In this document: in pieces, positions 7,681 to 17,304 of the stretch
Layout: each line of letters begins with the position of its first letter
How positions within the stretch are numbered: position 1 is the first letter of the stretch
DNA from: Planctomycetota bacterium
GTDB lineage: Bacteria > Planctomycetota > Phycisphaerae > Phycisphaerales > Phycisphaeraceae
Assembly (NCBI GenBank): GCA_024276075.1
Contig: JAJRXX010000009.1
Location: 1-37,385, forward strand
Reading direction: 5' to 3'
DNA length: 37,385 nucleotides
Translations under genes and position numbers: made by a program
Notes under the pieces: generated by a model
What the model saw: the letters and a program-made list of their open reading frames with translations, nothing else
Database searches by the model: none
Told to the model about the DNA's origin: nothing

Positions 7681-8859
7681 TCAATCCCCCTCACCGCTCT
7701 TCGCCGCCTCTTCACCAACCAGCATAGACGGTGTAGTCGGCTCGATGCCCTTCGACTTCAAGATCGCCATTCGAATTTCCTCGAACAACGTCGGGTTATC
7801 CTTCAAAAATTGCTTGGAATTCTCACGGCCCTGCCCCAGACGCACGTCACCGTAATTAAACCAAGACCCCGATTTACTCACCACATCACACTCCACGCCC
7901 AAGTCCAGCACGTCCCCCGATGCGCTGATCCCTTCATTGAACATAATGTCAAACTCTGCCTGGCGAAACGGCGGAGCCACCTTGTTCTTCACCACACGCG
8001 CACGCACACGATTGCCCACCGCTTCGTCCCCGTTCTTGATCGAAGCAGTACGGCGGATATCAATACGCACCGACGTGTAAAATTTCAGCGCTCGACCGCC
8101 AGGCGTCGTCTCAGGGCTACCGAACATCACACCGATTTTCTCTCGGATTTGGTTGATGAACACCACACTGCACTTGCTCCTGCTGATCGCACCCGTCAGT
8201 TTCCGCATCGCCTGACTCATCAGACGAGCCTGCAGACCCATGTGCGAGTCGCCCATCTCACCCTCGATCTCCGCACGAGGGATCAACGCAGCCACCGAGT
8301 CGACCACCACGAGGTCCACCGCATTCGACCGCACCAGCATCTCGCAGATCTCCAGCGCCTGCTCACCGTTGTCGGGTTGGCTAACCAGCAACTCTTCGAG
8401 GTTCACGCCGATCCGTCGCGCCCACGACGGGTCCAGCGCGTGCTCAGCATCGATAAACGCCGCCACACCCCCCACTTTCTTTTGAATGTTGGCGATCAGA
8501 TGCAGCGTTAGCGTCGTCTTGCCCGATGATTCCGGGCCAAACACTTCTATAATCCGCCCATAGGGTAGCCCTCGCCCACCCAACGCCAGGTCTAAGCTCA
8601 CCGACCCCGTCGGAATGCCCGGCACGATCGCATTGGGGTCGTCGTCGAGGCGCATGATCGCCCCCTTGCCAAATGACCGCTCGATCTGCGTGAGTGCTCT
8701 GCCCAGCGCCTCCTGACGAGCCGTCTCCGTAACCGGCACCACCACGGGTTCACGCCGTTTCGTACCTTTTGCCATATCTGTTCCCGCCTTGCTTTTAGAG
8801 CTGATTTTCCGTCCGTTGTTCGTCGATTTACGCTCGGGTGCGGTCGAGGCTGACACCAT
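7681..8859 (-). CDS. recA: Recombinase RecA
   Basis: A 392-residue RecA, the ATP-dependent strand-exchange protein and SOS co-protease. The Walker A motif GPESSGKTT is at about 108-116, Walker B '[12 protein letters not shown]' follows, and '[22 protein letters not shown]' forms the L1 region. The C-terminal domain ends in a short acidic tail. The N-terminus is about 40 residues longer than in E. coli RecA and rich in K/R/S/T. The start at 8859 is favoured by a strong AAGGAG 7 nt upstream; ATG 8775 ([10 protein letters not shown]) is an alternative giving a standard length. A consensus promoter with a palindrome in its spacer precedes the gene, so repression by a LexA-like factor is likely. 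Confidence 0.97.
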   Translation of the reverse strand: MVSASTAPERKSTNNGRKISSKSKAGTDMAKGTKRREPVVVPVTETARQEALGRALTQIERSFGKGAIMRLDDDPNAIVPGIPTGSVSLDLALGGRGLPYGRIIEVFGPESSGKTTLTLHLIANIQKKVGGVAAFIDAEHALDPSWARRIGVNLEELLVSQPDNGEQALEICEMLVRSNAVDLVVVDSVAALIPRAEIEGEMGDSHMGLQARLMSQAMRKLTGAISRSKCSVVFINQIREKIGVMFGSPETTPGGRALKFYTSVRIDIRRTASIKNGDEAVGNRVRARVVKNKVAPPFRQAEFDIMFNEGISASGDVLDLGVECDVVSKSGSWFNYGDVRLGQGRENSKQFLKDNPTLFEEIRMAILKSKGIEPTTPSMLVGEEAAKSGEGD

Positions 8860-8898
8860 AACGAAGCTCCTTATACCAGTCAATGTTCGTGTTTTGAT

Positions 8899-8926
8899 AG
8901 GATACCGTTTGTTCGGTATCTGTCAA
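8899..8926 (-). promoter_or_regulatory. recA promoter with palindromic operator in the spacer
   Basis: On the recA strand, TTGACA (8926-8921) is followed by a 16-bp spacer and TATCCT (8904-8899). The inverted repeat GATACCG-N6-CGGTATC (8901-8920, 7-bp perfect arms) fills the spacer and overlaps the -10 box. Its position, about 45 nt before the start codon, is typical of a repressor site. The arms do not match the E. coli or Bacillus LexA boxes, so the identity of the repressor is inference. Confidence 0.72.
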
Positions 8927-8997
8927 GGTGCCCCAAAAGTTATCCACACACCCACATAAATGCACCACCGCCAACGGATGTGGCGTAACCAAAAAGA

Positions 8998-9102
8998 TAG
9001 AGCACCTTGCATAAATAATCGCCATGTCAGTTCTGGAGTAGGGCAGGTCATTGACCTGCCTTCTTCTTGGGGAGATGGAGAATAATTACGCAAGTTGCTC
9101 TA
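8998..9102 (+). mobile_element. Family A MITE-like element, copy 1 (type I core)
   Basis: A 105-bp element. The left end, TAGAGCACCTTGCATAAATA, and the reverse complement of the right end, TAGAGCAACTTGCGTAATTA, form an imperfect terminal inverted repeat of about 28 bp. It is bounded by TA and centred on a perfect palindrome GGCAGGTCA-T-TGACCTGCC (9042-9060). It lies between the shc stop and the recA promoter. There is no coding capacity, so it would depend on a transposase elsewhere. Confidence 0.88.
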
Positions 9103-9137
9103 GAACTATCAGAGTAAAATAGAACGTAACCCAGCGA

Positions 9138-11126
9138 CTAATCGCTCTGCTGCAGTTCTCGCTGGTAACGCCCCAGGCACATCACCGGAAAGTACAGCCG
9201 ATACAGGTGATACCGCAGATAGAACATCCGCGGAAACCCCGTCCCTGTAAACCACTGCTCATCCCACGTCCCCGAAGACTGCTGGTTGTCACACAGCCAA
9301 CGCACGCCAGCCACGACCCCCGGATCACGAGGCCCAAACACCGCCATCAATCCCATCACGCCCCACGACGTTTGGCTAGGCGTCGCCGGGCCTTGACCCT
9401 TCAGGTCCGGGTTCTCGTAGCTATCCGCGGACTCGCCAAAGCTCCCGTCTTCCTTCTGCACACCACGCAGCCACCGACCCGCTTTCTGCACCCATCGCTC
9501 ATTCATATCCACCCCCACCGTGTCCAGCCCGCACAGCACCTGCCACGAGCCATACAGGTAATTCACACCCCATCGGCCAAACCAGCAGCCCTCCTCCTCC
9601 TGCTTCGATTTGAGGAACCCGATCGCCTTCGCCACGGGCGCGTCACTGGGCTTATAACCGTGATACCCCATGCACTCGAGCGTTCGACCCGTGATATCCG
9701 GGCACGACGGGTCCTGGATCGCGTTGTGGTCAGCAAACGGGATGTGCTCCAGGATCGGCCGATGGATCGTACGGTCAAACGCAGCCCAACCCCCGTCGGC
9801 GTTCTGCATCGCCAGCATCCACTTCACACCACGATCAGCCGCCGCCAGCGCCGCATCGCCACCCGCACGGTTCAGCGCCATCGCCACCATCGCCGTGTCG
9901 TCCACGTCCGGGTAGTAAGCATTATTAAACTCAAAGTACCAACCCGAAGGCTCAACGTGATGCGCCACGTTCGCCTTCCAATCACCCTCCGTCTGACACT
10001 CCTTCGCCACCAACCAATCCACTGCCTTCTTCAGATTCGCATCACCCGCGTCGTACCCCGCCTCCGTCAACGCATACGCCGCGAGACCCGTATCCCAGAT
10101 CGGGCTAAAGCAAGGCTGCAACCGGATCGTGTCCCCCTCCTCGATCATCAGCTCATCGAGTTGACGCTCCGCACGCATCAGGTGCTTGTCACGCTTGTCA
10201 TACCCCAAGCACCGTAGCGCAATGATGATGTAAACCATCGGCGGAAATATCGCGCCCAGACCGTCCGAGTGGCGCGTGTGCTTCAATATCCAGTGCTCGA
10301 TCCTGCGCAACGCAGGCCGACGCAGCGGCGTCAAACGCGTGCTGTCCAATACCTTCAGAAGCTTATCAACTGCCAAAAACAAATTCTTCCAGCTCACCAC
10401 CCGCTTATCAAATTCTACAAACGGGCGGTGTGGGTAATCGTGGCCCGCGTACAACTCCATGATCCCCATCGGCTCGGGCAACTGACGGATTGGGCGGTAC
10501 GACGAAATCACCGACAACGGCATGATCATCGTGCGAGACCACGCCGAAACCTTGTCCAAATGAAAATAAAACCACTTCGGCAGCAGCACCATCTCAGGCG
10601 GGATCGTCGGGACCGCGTCGTAGTGCATCTGACCCAACGCAGCCAAGTAAAACTTCGTGTACGTGTTGCACTGCTCCGCGCCACCGAGCGACAAAATCAA
10701 ATCCCTCGCCTTCGCCATGTGCGGCACATCAATCTGATCCCCCATCAGCTTCAACGCAAAATACGCCTTCACCGTCGCGTTCACGTCAGGCTTCGCACCC
10801 GGGTACTGCACCCACGCACCGTCCCCAGCACGCTGCTGCTTCCTTAAATAATTCGCAATCTTCGGAAGCCGCGCATCGTCTTCCTGCTCAATGATAAACT
10901 TCAGCAGGATGTACTCGCTCTGCAAGATCGAGTCGCCCTCAAGCTCGCCACACCAGTGACCCTCCGACGCTTGCTGGCCCTGCAGATTCGCCACCGCATT
11001 CCGCAGCACCCGTTGAACGTCAGGCTCAGACGCACCCACGCCCTGCTTCGCCGCCGACCCACGGACGCGGACAGGCCCTGACGCAGACTTACCATCGGTA
11101 CCCGGTACAAATGTGCCCATACTCAT
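9138..11126 (-). CDS. shc: Squalene-hopene cyclase
   Basis: A 662-residue class II triterpene cyclase converting squalene to hopene/hopanol, a membrane-associated enzyme of hopanoid synthesis. The catalytic DxDD motif (DVDD followed by TA) is at about 407-410. QW-type repeats recur, for example 'NADGGWAAFD', 'EEGCWFGRWGVNYLYGSW', 'KEDGSFGESADSY' and 'SSGTWDEQWFTGTGFP'. The end 'FYLRYHLYRLYFPVMCLGRY' matches the family's C-terminus. Length is normal. The first 35 residues are a low-complexity extension. ATG 11126 or 11120 may be used; the ribosome-binding site is weak. No other hopanoid gene (hpnC-H) is adjacent. Confidence 0.96.
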   Translation of the reverse strand: MSMGTFVPGTDGKSASGPVRVRGSAAKQGVGASEPDVQRVLRNAVANLQGQQASEGHWCGELEGDSILQSEYILLKFIIEQEDDARLPKIANYLRKQQRAGDGAWVQYPGAKPDVNATVKAYFALKLMGDQIDVPHMAKARDLILSLGGAEQCNTYTKFYLAALGQMHYDAVPTIPPEMVLLPKWFYFHLDKVSAWSRTMIMPLSVISSYRPIRQLPEPMGIMELYAGHDYPHRPFVEFDKRVVSWKNLFLAVDKLLKVLDSTRLTPLRRPALRRIEHWILKHTRHSDGLGAIFPPMVYIIIALRCLGYDKRDKHLMRAERQLDELMIEEGDTIRLQPCFSPIWDTGLAAYALTEAGYDAGDANLKKAVDWLVAKECQTEGDWKANVAHHVEPSGWYFEFNNAYYPDVDDTAMVAMALNRAGGDAALAAADRGVKWMLAMQNADGGWAAFDRTIHRPILEHIPFADHNAIQDPSCPDITGRTLECMGYHGYKPSDAPVAKAIGFLKSKQEEEGCWFGRWGVNYLYGSWQVLCGLDTVGVDMNERWVQKAGRWLRGVQKEDGSFGESADSYENPDLKGQGPATPSQTSWGVMGLMAVFGPRDPGVVAGVRWLCDNQQSSGTWDEQWFTGTGFPRMFYLRYHLYRLYFPVMCLGRYQRELQQSD

Positions 11127-11274
11127 GCGGGTTGTCCGTTACTACACCCCAACGCCCTATCCCTCTCTTCTTCTAACTCAATAATTATATCTATCTATCG
11201 CGGCGGGAAGCAGATGAGCCAAAATAGCGAGCCACAATCATTTACACAAACCCCGCTTGACCTCCTCATCCCTA

Positions 11275-11540
11275 TTTAGCCACGGGTGAACACACCCGTG
11301 GCATCCGGCACATCGATTGTGGGCGCCACAACCCGATACGGGTGCCACCTCGGGTGGCACCATGCCGGACACAACATGTAGGGTCCGCTGTGCGGACCAC
11401 TCCGATGGGTCATGCCCAGCGCGTAGGCCCGGCACCATGCCGGGCACAGAACAGCCCATCGACCCGTCATCCCGTAGGTCCGGGCCCGCCCGGACAACTT
11501 CTTCCCCCTCTCCGAAGCCCACACATCCCAATGCGTGGGA
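11275..11540 (+). repeat. REP-like mosaic: E, GGTGCCACC hairpin, H, I, F, G
   Basis: Six palindromes in the 420-bp gap between shc and cdsA. They are E at 11275-11304 (arms CCACGGGTG/CACCCGTGG); GGTGCCACC-TCG-GGTGGCACC at 11341-11361; H at 11379-11398 (GGTCCGC-TGT-GCGGACC); I at 11422-11446 (GCCCGGC-ACCAT-GCCGGGC); F at 11474-11497; and G at 11526-11540. The remaining gap, 11127-11274, is A/T-rich in part and shows nothing else I can identify. Confidence 0.85.
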
Positions 11541-11546
11541 CCACCC

Positions 11547-12422
11547 TCACCCGACCCGAAAAGCCACCATCAGCAGCCAGTACGCCACCGGCGCCACCAG
11601 AATCGGTGAATCAAACACATCCAACAGCCCGCCAAAACCAGGCACCGACGCACCCGCGTCCTTCACTCCCGCGTCTCGCTTCAATAGGCTCACACCCAGA
11701 TCACCCAACTGACCCACCAACGCGATCACCGCACCGCCCACCCCAGCAATCCATAAACCACACGTCGCCTGATAGGAGTTCGCCCCCGCCACCAAGCCCA
11801 CCGCCAGCACCGCCGACCCCGCCACGCCCGCTACTAGCCCCTCCCACGTCTTACCCGGGCTCAACCACGCGATCAGCTTGTGTCGACCAAACGCACGCCC
11901 TCCGAAGTACGCACACACGTCACACGCCTTCGCCACGCCGATCACCCCCGCGATCACCCACGGGCTGTGCAATTGCCGCATCGCCAGGTAACAGCCCGGA
12001 AGCAACCCCAGATATGCAAAGCTAAATACCGTCGCACTCGCCGCTCCCACCGCACCCTGCGTGCGCCCACCACGCGTATGAATGTACATCGAGATGAACA
12101 CCACCGCCGCCAAGACCGTCACCACACCCACCATCGCCACCCCAGCGTCGAGCCCGCCGGGGATCACCCACATCACCACGCACCCCGCCGCCGCTCCAAA
12201 CGCGATCACCGCCCTGCTCACCACCACGCCCTTCGCATCGAACACATCGCACAGCTCACGCGACGCCAACACGATCAACACGACAAACGCCGCCACCATC
12301 AGCACGCCCGCCGGCAACACCACACCAGCAACATCAACCCGCCCAAGCCAATCGTCGCCGTACAGCAGCGCCGCCAACACCGCGCCCATCACCACGCTCG
12401 ATGCCACCCTATGTCTAAGCAT
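11547..12422 (-). CDS. cdsA: Phosphatidate cytidylyltransferase
   Basis: A 291-residue polytopic membrane protein that makes CDP-diacylglycerol from phosphatidic acid and CTP, a central step of phospholipid synthesis. Seven or eight hydrophobic segments span the chain. The C-terminal signature region reads 'GDLGVSLLKRDAGVKDAG' then 'PGFGGLLDVFDS', with the KRxxxxKD core and the DxxD-like end. The usual H of PGHGG is F and the usual DR is DV, which is a variation on the pattern. Upstream, 'GKTWEGLVAG' matches the conserved central motif. The ATG at 12422 has no clear ribosome-binding site. Its usual partners (uppS, dxr) are not adjacent in this window. Confidence 0.93.
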   Translation of the reverse strand: MLRHRVASSVVMGAVLAALLYGDDWLGRVDVAGVVLPAGVLMVAAFVVLIVLASRELCDVFDAKGVVVSRAVIAFGAAAGCVVMWVIPGGLDAGVAMVGVVTVLAAVVFISMYIHTRGGRTQGAVGAASATVFSFAYLGLLPGCYLAMRQLHSPWVIAGVIGVAKACDVCAYFGGRAFGRHKLIAWLSPGKTWEGLVAGVAGSAVLAVGLVAGANSYQATCGLWIAGVGGAVIALVGQLGDLGVSLLKRDAGVKDAGASVPGFGGLLDVFDSPILVAPVAYWLLMVAFRVG

Positions 12423-12490
12423 GACAACATCGTAACACGTTCACGACACCCGCTAACGCGCTGATTGATCTAAAATTGGAAAGTAAACTT

Positions 12491-12598
12491 GTAGGGTCCG
12501 CTGTGCGGACCACTCCGATGGGTTTGGCCTTGTGCGCAACACCGGGTGGCACGGGTTGCTTGCAACCCGTGTGCTCAGTGCTTGGGTGCCACCGCACC
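12491..12598 (+). repeat. REP-like mosaic: H and D plus a GGGTGC hairpin
   Basis: The H hairpin (GGTCCGC-TGT-GCGGACC) at 12491-12512 is followed by the linker ending CGGGTGG, then the D hairpin (CACGGGTTGC-TT-GCAACCCGTG) at 12550-12571 and a small TGGGTGC-CACC-GCACCCA hairpin ending three bases before the protease stop codon. It is essentially one unit of the 83-bp repeat seen at 4601. Confidence 0.85.
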
Positions 12599-12601
12599 CA
12601 C

Positions 12602-14299
12602 TCACACCACCCGCCGCCGCATCAGCATCCCAAACACCGCCACACCCAGCAGCACCCCAACCGAAGGGCCAGGCACCGCCGTCGCCTCCCACGCCAACGC
12701 AAACGTCTCAGCGTTCGCCGTGTCAAACGCACCGTCGCTACCCAAAAAGTCGAACCACTCCTGCCGCCACGCCACCTGCAGGACGTACCTTCCATCGTGA
12801 GGCAGATCAAAATACAGATGCTCCACGCTATCCAAGCCCTGCCCCGGATTGTCCGGGTTTGCCGCGTTCCACCCGCTGATCGACGCCGCGATCTCATTGC
12901 CCACCCGCTGACCGTTCGCGTCGGCCTCGAACAGAAACAGGTCCAAGTCGTCGAAATTCTCATTAAAGAAATTCGTCGTCGCAAACGGATTGCTATCCGT
13001 CGCGCTAAAGCCCGACACCGTCCGATCCATGAACCACACCAGCGTCGCCGTCAGGCGTGTCTGACCCATCAGCGCCGTATCAATCAGGTAATCAACCGAG
13101 TTGTTTTCGCTGACCGTGTTCAGGTCCCAGCCCACGTTCGCCACGCTCAGCGACGTTTGCCCCATACCCGACACGTCGTCCGTCGCAGCCGTGTACTGAT
13201 CGTAAGCCTGCGTCAAATTGATAAACCCCGCACCCTGCGCCGCGTCGAGCGGGTTCGGACTCACCACGGTATCGTTCACCCGACCCCCGCCCGCAGCCCG
13301 CGTCGTCGTACCCGCTTGCGACCAGCCAGTCAGCTTCGTCGCCGAGTTCAATAACACCGCCTTCACCACGCGCGGATCGGTCGACCGCCCCGTTGATTTG
13401 CCCAGATCGATCAGCAAACCCGCGCTCGCCGCCACGATCGGTGCCGCGAAGCTCGTCCCGCTACTACTCGTAAAGCCGCTGCCCAGCGTAGGCATCACAA
13501 TGCTCAACCCCGGCGCCACAATGTCAGGCTTCGTTCGCGTCCCCGACAAGTTAAACGAGCTCACCTTCCCGCCACTCGAAAACGACGTTACCGTCGGCAT
13601 ACCCAGCACGGTATTCGTCGCGCCCACAGCAATCACGTTCCACGAGTTTGCAGGCGTGCCCACCGTGTTGCTGCCCTGACCCGCGTTACCCGAAGACACC
13701 ACCATCGTCACACCCGCGTTGACCGCCAGGTGGTCGTACAGCACGTTGATCACCGAGTTCGCACCCGACGTATCCGTACCCCCCCAGCTCGAGTTAATCA
13801 CATCCACCCTGTCGCCGGGGTTGCCCGTAACCACACCGTTGTCATCCACACCGGATTGGCCCAACACCATCAGCGGGTACAGCAACGAGTTACCCGTAAT
13901 ATTAAAATTACCCCCCAAACCAAAGCTCGTCGCGATCTGACCGCTGCGGAGCTTCGCACCAAACGCAATACCAGCCCCGGTCGTCGCGTTGTTCTCCGCC
14001 ACCATCACCCCACTCACCTGCGTCGAGTGCCTCTGTGGCACCACCCCAAACGACGTAAATGGGTTCGCCTGGTTGAGCACCCGCCCGCTCTGGTCAAGCG
14101 TCGGGTTGCCCGCATCCACATGCCCAGCCTCCACATTCCCCAGCACCACCCCCGTGCCCGTGATACCCGCGTCGTAAAACGTCCTCGCCCCGATCTGGTC
14201 CGCCACCTCCGACAGCGTCACCGCCCACGCCTGGGGGGATACCGCCAAAACAAAAACGCACACCAACCCCAACCGCCTCAACGTCATCTCTACATTCAC
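12602..14299 (-). CDS. S8-like subtilase with PEP-CTERM-type sorting tail
   Basis: A 565-residue secreted protein. A signal peptide (about residues 5-27, 'LGLVCVFVLAVSPQAWA') leads into a subtilisin-like domain. The His motif is 'RHSTQVSGVM', the oxyanion Asn is in 'SSGNAGQGSN', and the Ser motif is GTSFAAP. The expected catalytic Asp segment (V-x-D-T-G) reads 'GTGVVLGNVEAGH', with Glu in the Asp position, so activity is uncertain. A beta-rich C-terminal region follows, then a PEP-CTERM-like end: VPGPS, a hydrophobic helix and RRR. Such proteins are usually cut by an exosortase, but none is in the window. GTG 14299 is chosen because GAGGGAGAG lies 6-8 nt upstream; ATG 14287 is an alternative. 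Confidence 0.88.
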   Translation of the reverse strand: MNVEMTLRRLGLVCVFVLAVSPQAWAVTLSEVADQIGARTFYDAGITGTGVVLGNVEAGHVDAGNPTLDQSGRVLNQANPFTSFGVVPQRHSTQVSGVMVAENNATTGAGIAFGAKLRSGQIATSFGLGGNFNITGNSLLYPLMVLGQSGVDDNGVVTGNPGDRVDVINSSWGGTDTSGANSVINVLYDHLAVNAGVTMVVSSGNAGQGSNTVGTPANSWNVIAVGATNTVLGMPTVTSFSSGGKVSSFNLSGTRTKPDIVAPGLSIVMPTLGSGFTSSSGTSFAAPIVAASAGLLIDLGKSTGRSTDPRVVKAVLLNSATKLTGWSQAGTTTRAAGGGRVNDTVVSPNPLDAAQGAGFINLTQAYDQYTAATDDVSGMGQTSLSVANVGWDLNTVSENNSVDYLIDTALMGQTRLTATLVWFMDRTVSGFSATDSNPFATTNFFNENFDDLDLFLFEADANGQRVGNEIAASISGWNAANPDNPGQGLDSVEHLYFDLPHDGRYVLQVAWRQEWFDFLGSDGAFDTANAETFALAWEATAVPGPSVGVLLGVAVFGMLMRRRVV

Positions 14300-14512
14300 A
14301 GGGGTCTCTCCCTCACCCACAGGTATCTTCGTGCTCCATCTACAAGCCCTAAATTATACCCAATTAATCTCCCGCTGGCTATCCCAATCAACGTAATTTT
14401 AAGTAAATTCCCTGGTCGACCACCCAGACCAACCCGCCGCACTTCAACACATCGCCACGAGCCGCGACCGTCAGGGAGCGAACATTTGTTGTAGGGTTGG
14501 CCATCAGATTAC

Positions 14513-14592
14513 CCCCTCTCCCTTCCAGGGAGAGGGCCGGGGTGAGGGTCGTGTCAACTGCCACGTTTTAATTTGTTAATACCAACCCACCC
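14513..14592 (+). repeat. Family C repeat, copy 1 (holds the empty family A site)
   Basis: A CCCTCTCCC.../...GGGAGAGGG palindrome is followed by GGGGTGAGGGTCGTGTC, a spacer, and the tail AATTTGTTAATACCAACCCA. The tail is the uninterrupted form of the site that carries an A element at 22529-22654. The 14300-14512 stretch between the divergent genes is otherwise A/T-rich, with no feature I can name. Confidence 0.85.
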
Positions 14593-14594
14593 CA

Positions 14595-14624
14595 TTTAGC
14601 CACGGGTGAACACACCCGTGGCAT
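14595..14624 (+). repeat. Family E hairpin
   Basis: TTTAGC then arms CCACGGGTG and CACCCGTGG around AACA, followed by CAT. It is identical in its core to the copy at 11275 and in the same orientation. Confidence 0.85.
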
Positions 14625-14687
14625 CGGACTCCGCACACCCTGTAACCCCGACCCAGGTGCTTGGCCCGTGATTACGGATGCACTATC

Positions 14688-16526
14688 GTGTCACCCGTGA
14701 ACACCACATCACCCCAACCACACACACCTCAGCCCAACCAAACCAGCCACGCTCGCCGCACGACAATACTCTGCTGGACTATCTTCGCCATCACGCTCAT
14801 CACAAACAACGCACTGGCTATGCAGCCGCTCTGGGCCACCGGCGACGGCCAAGACCTCTGGGTCCTGATCGTACAAGACGATCAAAAACACCTATTGGTC
14901 ATGCACCGCAACCACCGCACCGACGAGCCCGATCGTCTGTACCACGCCCACATCAACAAATTCGGACACGCCGTCCCCCTACGTGGGCGCATCGTCCCGG
15001 GCGGACTCGCATGCGCCGATGGAAAACTCTGGCTCGTCTATCAAGGCGCTACACCGAAATCAAGATTCCCCGTCCAATCAATCGCCGTCGATACCAACCA
15101 AAAAATTCGTTCACTGCGATACTCGACCCCCGCATTCGAGCCTTCGCTGCGCCCAGGCCTGATACTCCGGTCATTCACCGCCAACCACGCCGGCCCGTGG
15201 GCACTGGTCCGTGTCGAAGACCTCGATACCCTCAATAATATCGACGCATCCCAAAAAACAACGCCCCTCAAAGCAAACACCTCCCCAACCTCCCTCACCA
15301 CGCAACCCACCGACCACAAACAAACCCCCACCAGCGAGACCTTACAAACCACCCCGCCACCCCAAACACCGCCAACACAAATCGAATCCCAACCCGACCG
15401 ATCCGAAGCTGTCCACGAAGACCGCTTGCTGCGACTCGACCGCAAAAAATGGATCAACGTCGATCTGCCCCAAGACTGGCCTAACCAATCACGCAGTTGG
15501 CTGCTCATGCGCCGCACCGACGACGACTTCCCCTTGCTGGTCACCGCGACACCCGCCGAAGACCGCATCGAGATACGCGTCTACCACCGACAAAATCACG
15601 CGTGGGTTAGCCGCTTGTACGCGCTCGACCCCGATCACCTGCGCTTCGGACACGACAACGCCACCTGGACACCCAAGCGCCTTCGGATCAGCGAAGCCAT
15701 CGCACTGACCGTAAACGGACAACTCCTGGTTGGCTTCATCAGCACCTCACCCCAAGGCGTAGGCCTGGACGTCTCCGTCTTCCGCGACGGAGCGGTCACA
15801 CCCCTGGGCACACTCACCGTTACCGCATCATCCGCAAAAGCATGGGCCGCACTCCCACACGCGTGGAACACAGCCCTCCTGGTCATGGACACCCGAAGTC
15901 AACTCTCTTGGTCACATCTCGACCTACAAGGGCACACCACCGGACCCCAACCCCTGTCCGTCGCCACACCCCGCCCGCTCGGAAACATGTCCAGGTGGCT
16001 CATCCAAATGGCAGTCGTCGTCATCGCCACCATCACCATCCTCGCCATGCAGGACCGCAACCAACCAAAGCTATCCAAAAAAATTCAACTCGCCGACCTT
16101 GCAAAACGCGCCGCAGCAGGCGGATTCGACCTGCTCCCATGCCTCATGCTCGTATCAGGCATCACAGACACGCAGCCCAGCCAGATACTCGCACACTGGC
16201 CCTGGCACGTCACACAGTGGCACGAAATGACCCCAGGATTCGTCGTCATCGCCCTCTTCCTACTTCACACCACCCTATCCGAGATGTTCACCGCAAAAAC
16301 AATTGGCAAATCTCTCATGGGCATCCGCGTTGCAAGCCTCGACGGCTCACCGCCAAACATTTGGCAAGCTCTCACACGCAACATCACCAAAATACTCGAC
16401 CTCATCTCGCCGCCCCTACTGATCATGCCCGTCGTTTGGCCCTTCCGTCAGCGGCTCGGGGACGTCGCCGCACGCACCGTCGTCATCACCGACCCACCCA
16501 AACAAAACGATAGCACCCCCTTTTAA
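14688..16526 (+). CDS. RDD-family membrane protein with large extracytoplasmic N-terminal region
   Basis: About 612 residues. After a short T/P/Q-rich lead, a hydrophobic segment (TTILCWTIFAITLITNNALA) is a signal or anchor. The next ~390 residues have repeated strand-rich segments such as 'GQDLWVLIVQ' and 'ADGKLWLVYQG', suggestive of a beta-propeller, split by a T/P/Q-rich linker. A transmembrane helix follows near 'MAVVVIATITILAM'. The C-terminal RDD domain starts 'LADLAKRAAAGGFDLLPCLM' and includes 'TAKTIGKSLMGIRVASLDG' and 'RQRLGDVAARTVVI'. RDD proteins are multi-pass, mostly of unknown function, with some implicated in ion exchange. The start is uncertain: TTG 14661, GTG 14688 or GTG 14697, none with a good ribosome-binding site. 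queC follows after 57 bp. Confidence 0.82.
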   Translation: MSPVNTTSPQPHTPQPNQTSHARRTTILCWTIFAITLITNNALAMQPLWATGDGQDLWVLIVQDDQKHLLVMHRNHRTDEPDRLYHAHINKFGHAVPLRGRIVPGGLACADGKLWLVYQGATPKSRFPVQSIAVDTNQKIRSLRYSTPAFEPSLRPGLILRSFTANHAGPWALVRVEDLDTLNNIDASQKTTPLKANTSPTSLTTQPTDHKQTPTSETLQTTPPPQTPPTQIESQPDRSEAVHEDRLLRLDRKKWINVDLPQDWPNQSRSWLLMRRTDDDFPLLVTATPAEDRIEIRVYHRQNHAWVSRLYALDPDHLRFGHDNATWTPKRLRISEAIALTVNGQLLVGFISTSPQGVGLDVSVFRDGAVTPLGTLTVTASSAKAWAALPHAWNTALLVMDTRSQLSWSHLDLQGHTTGPQPLSVATPRPLGNMSRWLIQMAVVVIATITILAMQDRNQPKLSKKIQLADLAKRAAAGGFDLLPCLMLVSGITDTQPSQILAHWPWHVTQWHEMTPGFVVIALFLLHTTLSEMFTAKTIGKSLMGIRVASLDGSPPNIWQALTRNITKILDLISPPLLIMPVVWPFRQRLGDVAARTVVITDPPKQNDSTPF

Positions 16527-16583
16527 TCGCAAACCACCACACCCAATCACGAACTCTCAAACCGCTCACTTCAAGTTTCGCCC

Positions 16584-17300
16584 ATGTCCCAAGACCCCCG
16601 CCATCCCAAGCCCGCCGTCGTCCTGCTCTCAGGCGGACTCGACAGCGCCACCACCGCAGCCGCAGCCACCCAGCAAAACTTCGCCTTACACGCCGTCACC
16701 TTCGACTACGGTCAGCGTCACCGCGTCGAGCTCGACGCCGCCGCCCGCATCGCTCAACACCTACACGCCGCGTCGCATCAACTAATCAAAATCGACCTCC
16801 GCGCACTCGGGGCCTCCGCCCTCACCTGCGACACCATCAGCGTGCCCAAAGACAGACCCCCGCCACCCTCAACCACCCCTCAACACACCAACGACATACC
16901 ACCCACCTACGTCCCCGCTCGCAACACCATCTTCCTCTCATACGCTCTAGCCGTCGCCGAGGTCATCGACTCCACCGACATCTTCATAGGCGTCAACGCC
17001 GTCGACTACTCCGGCTACCCCGATTGCAGACCCCAGTACATCCACGCCTTCCAACACCTCGCAAACCTCGCCACAAAAGCCGCCGTCCAAGGCCACCCCA
17101 TCACCATACACACACCCCTGATCGACCTGACAAAACCCCAGATCATCGAAATGGGCCTCGACCTAGGCGTCGACTTCAGCCTCACCCATAGCTGCTACGA
17201 CCCCGACCCCCAAGGCCGCCCTTGCACCCACTGCGACGCTTGTCTCATCCGCATCCGCGCCTTCGACACGCTAGGCATGACCGACCCCGTTATCAGATAA
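16584..17300 (+). CDS. queC: 7-cyano-7-deazaguanine (preQ0) synthase QueC
   Basis: A 238-residue ATP-dependent enzyme that converts 7-carboxy-7-deazaguanine to preQ0 in queuosine synthesis. The PP-loop SGGLDS is near residue 16, 'FDYGQRH' near 38, the family motif '[13 protein letters not shown]' near 112, and '[16 protein letters not shown]' near 138. The C-terminal zinc site has four Cys ('HSCYDP', '[11 protein letters not shown]'). It is full length. No queD, queE or queF is in the window, so the pathway genes are dispersed. A family A element begins four bases after the stop codon. Confidence 0.96.
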   Translation: MSQDPRHPKPAVVLLSGGLDSATTAAAATQQNFALHAVTFDYGQRHRVELDAAARIAQHLHAASHQLIKIDLRALGASALTCDTISVPKDRPPPPSTTPQHTNDIPPTYVPARNTIFLSYALAVAEVIDSTDIFIGVNAVDYSGYPDCRPQYIHAFQHLANLATKAAVQGHPITIHTPLIDLTKPQIIEMGLDLGVDFSLTHSCYDPDPQGRPCTHCDACLIRIRAFDTLGMTDPVIR

Positions 17301-17304
17301 CCAC

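Noticed and set aside
8828-9025. A 65-codon minus-strand frame over the recA promoter
   Set aside because: It runs through the family A element, the promoter and the recA start. No ribosome-binding site.
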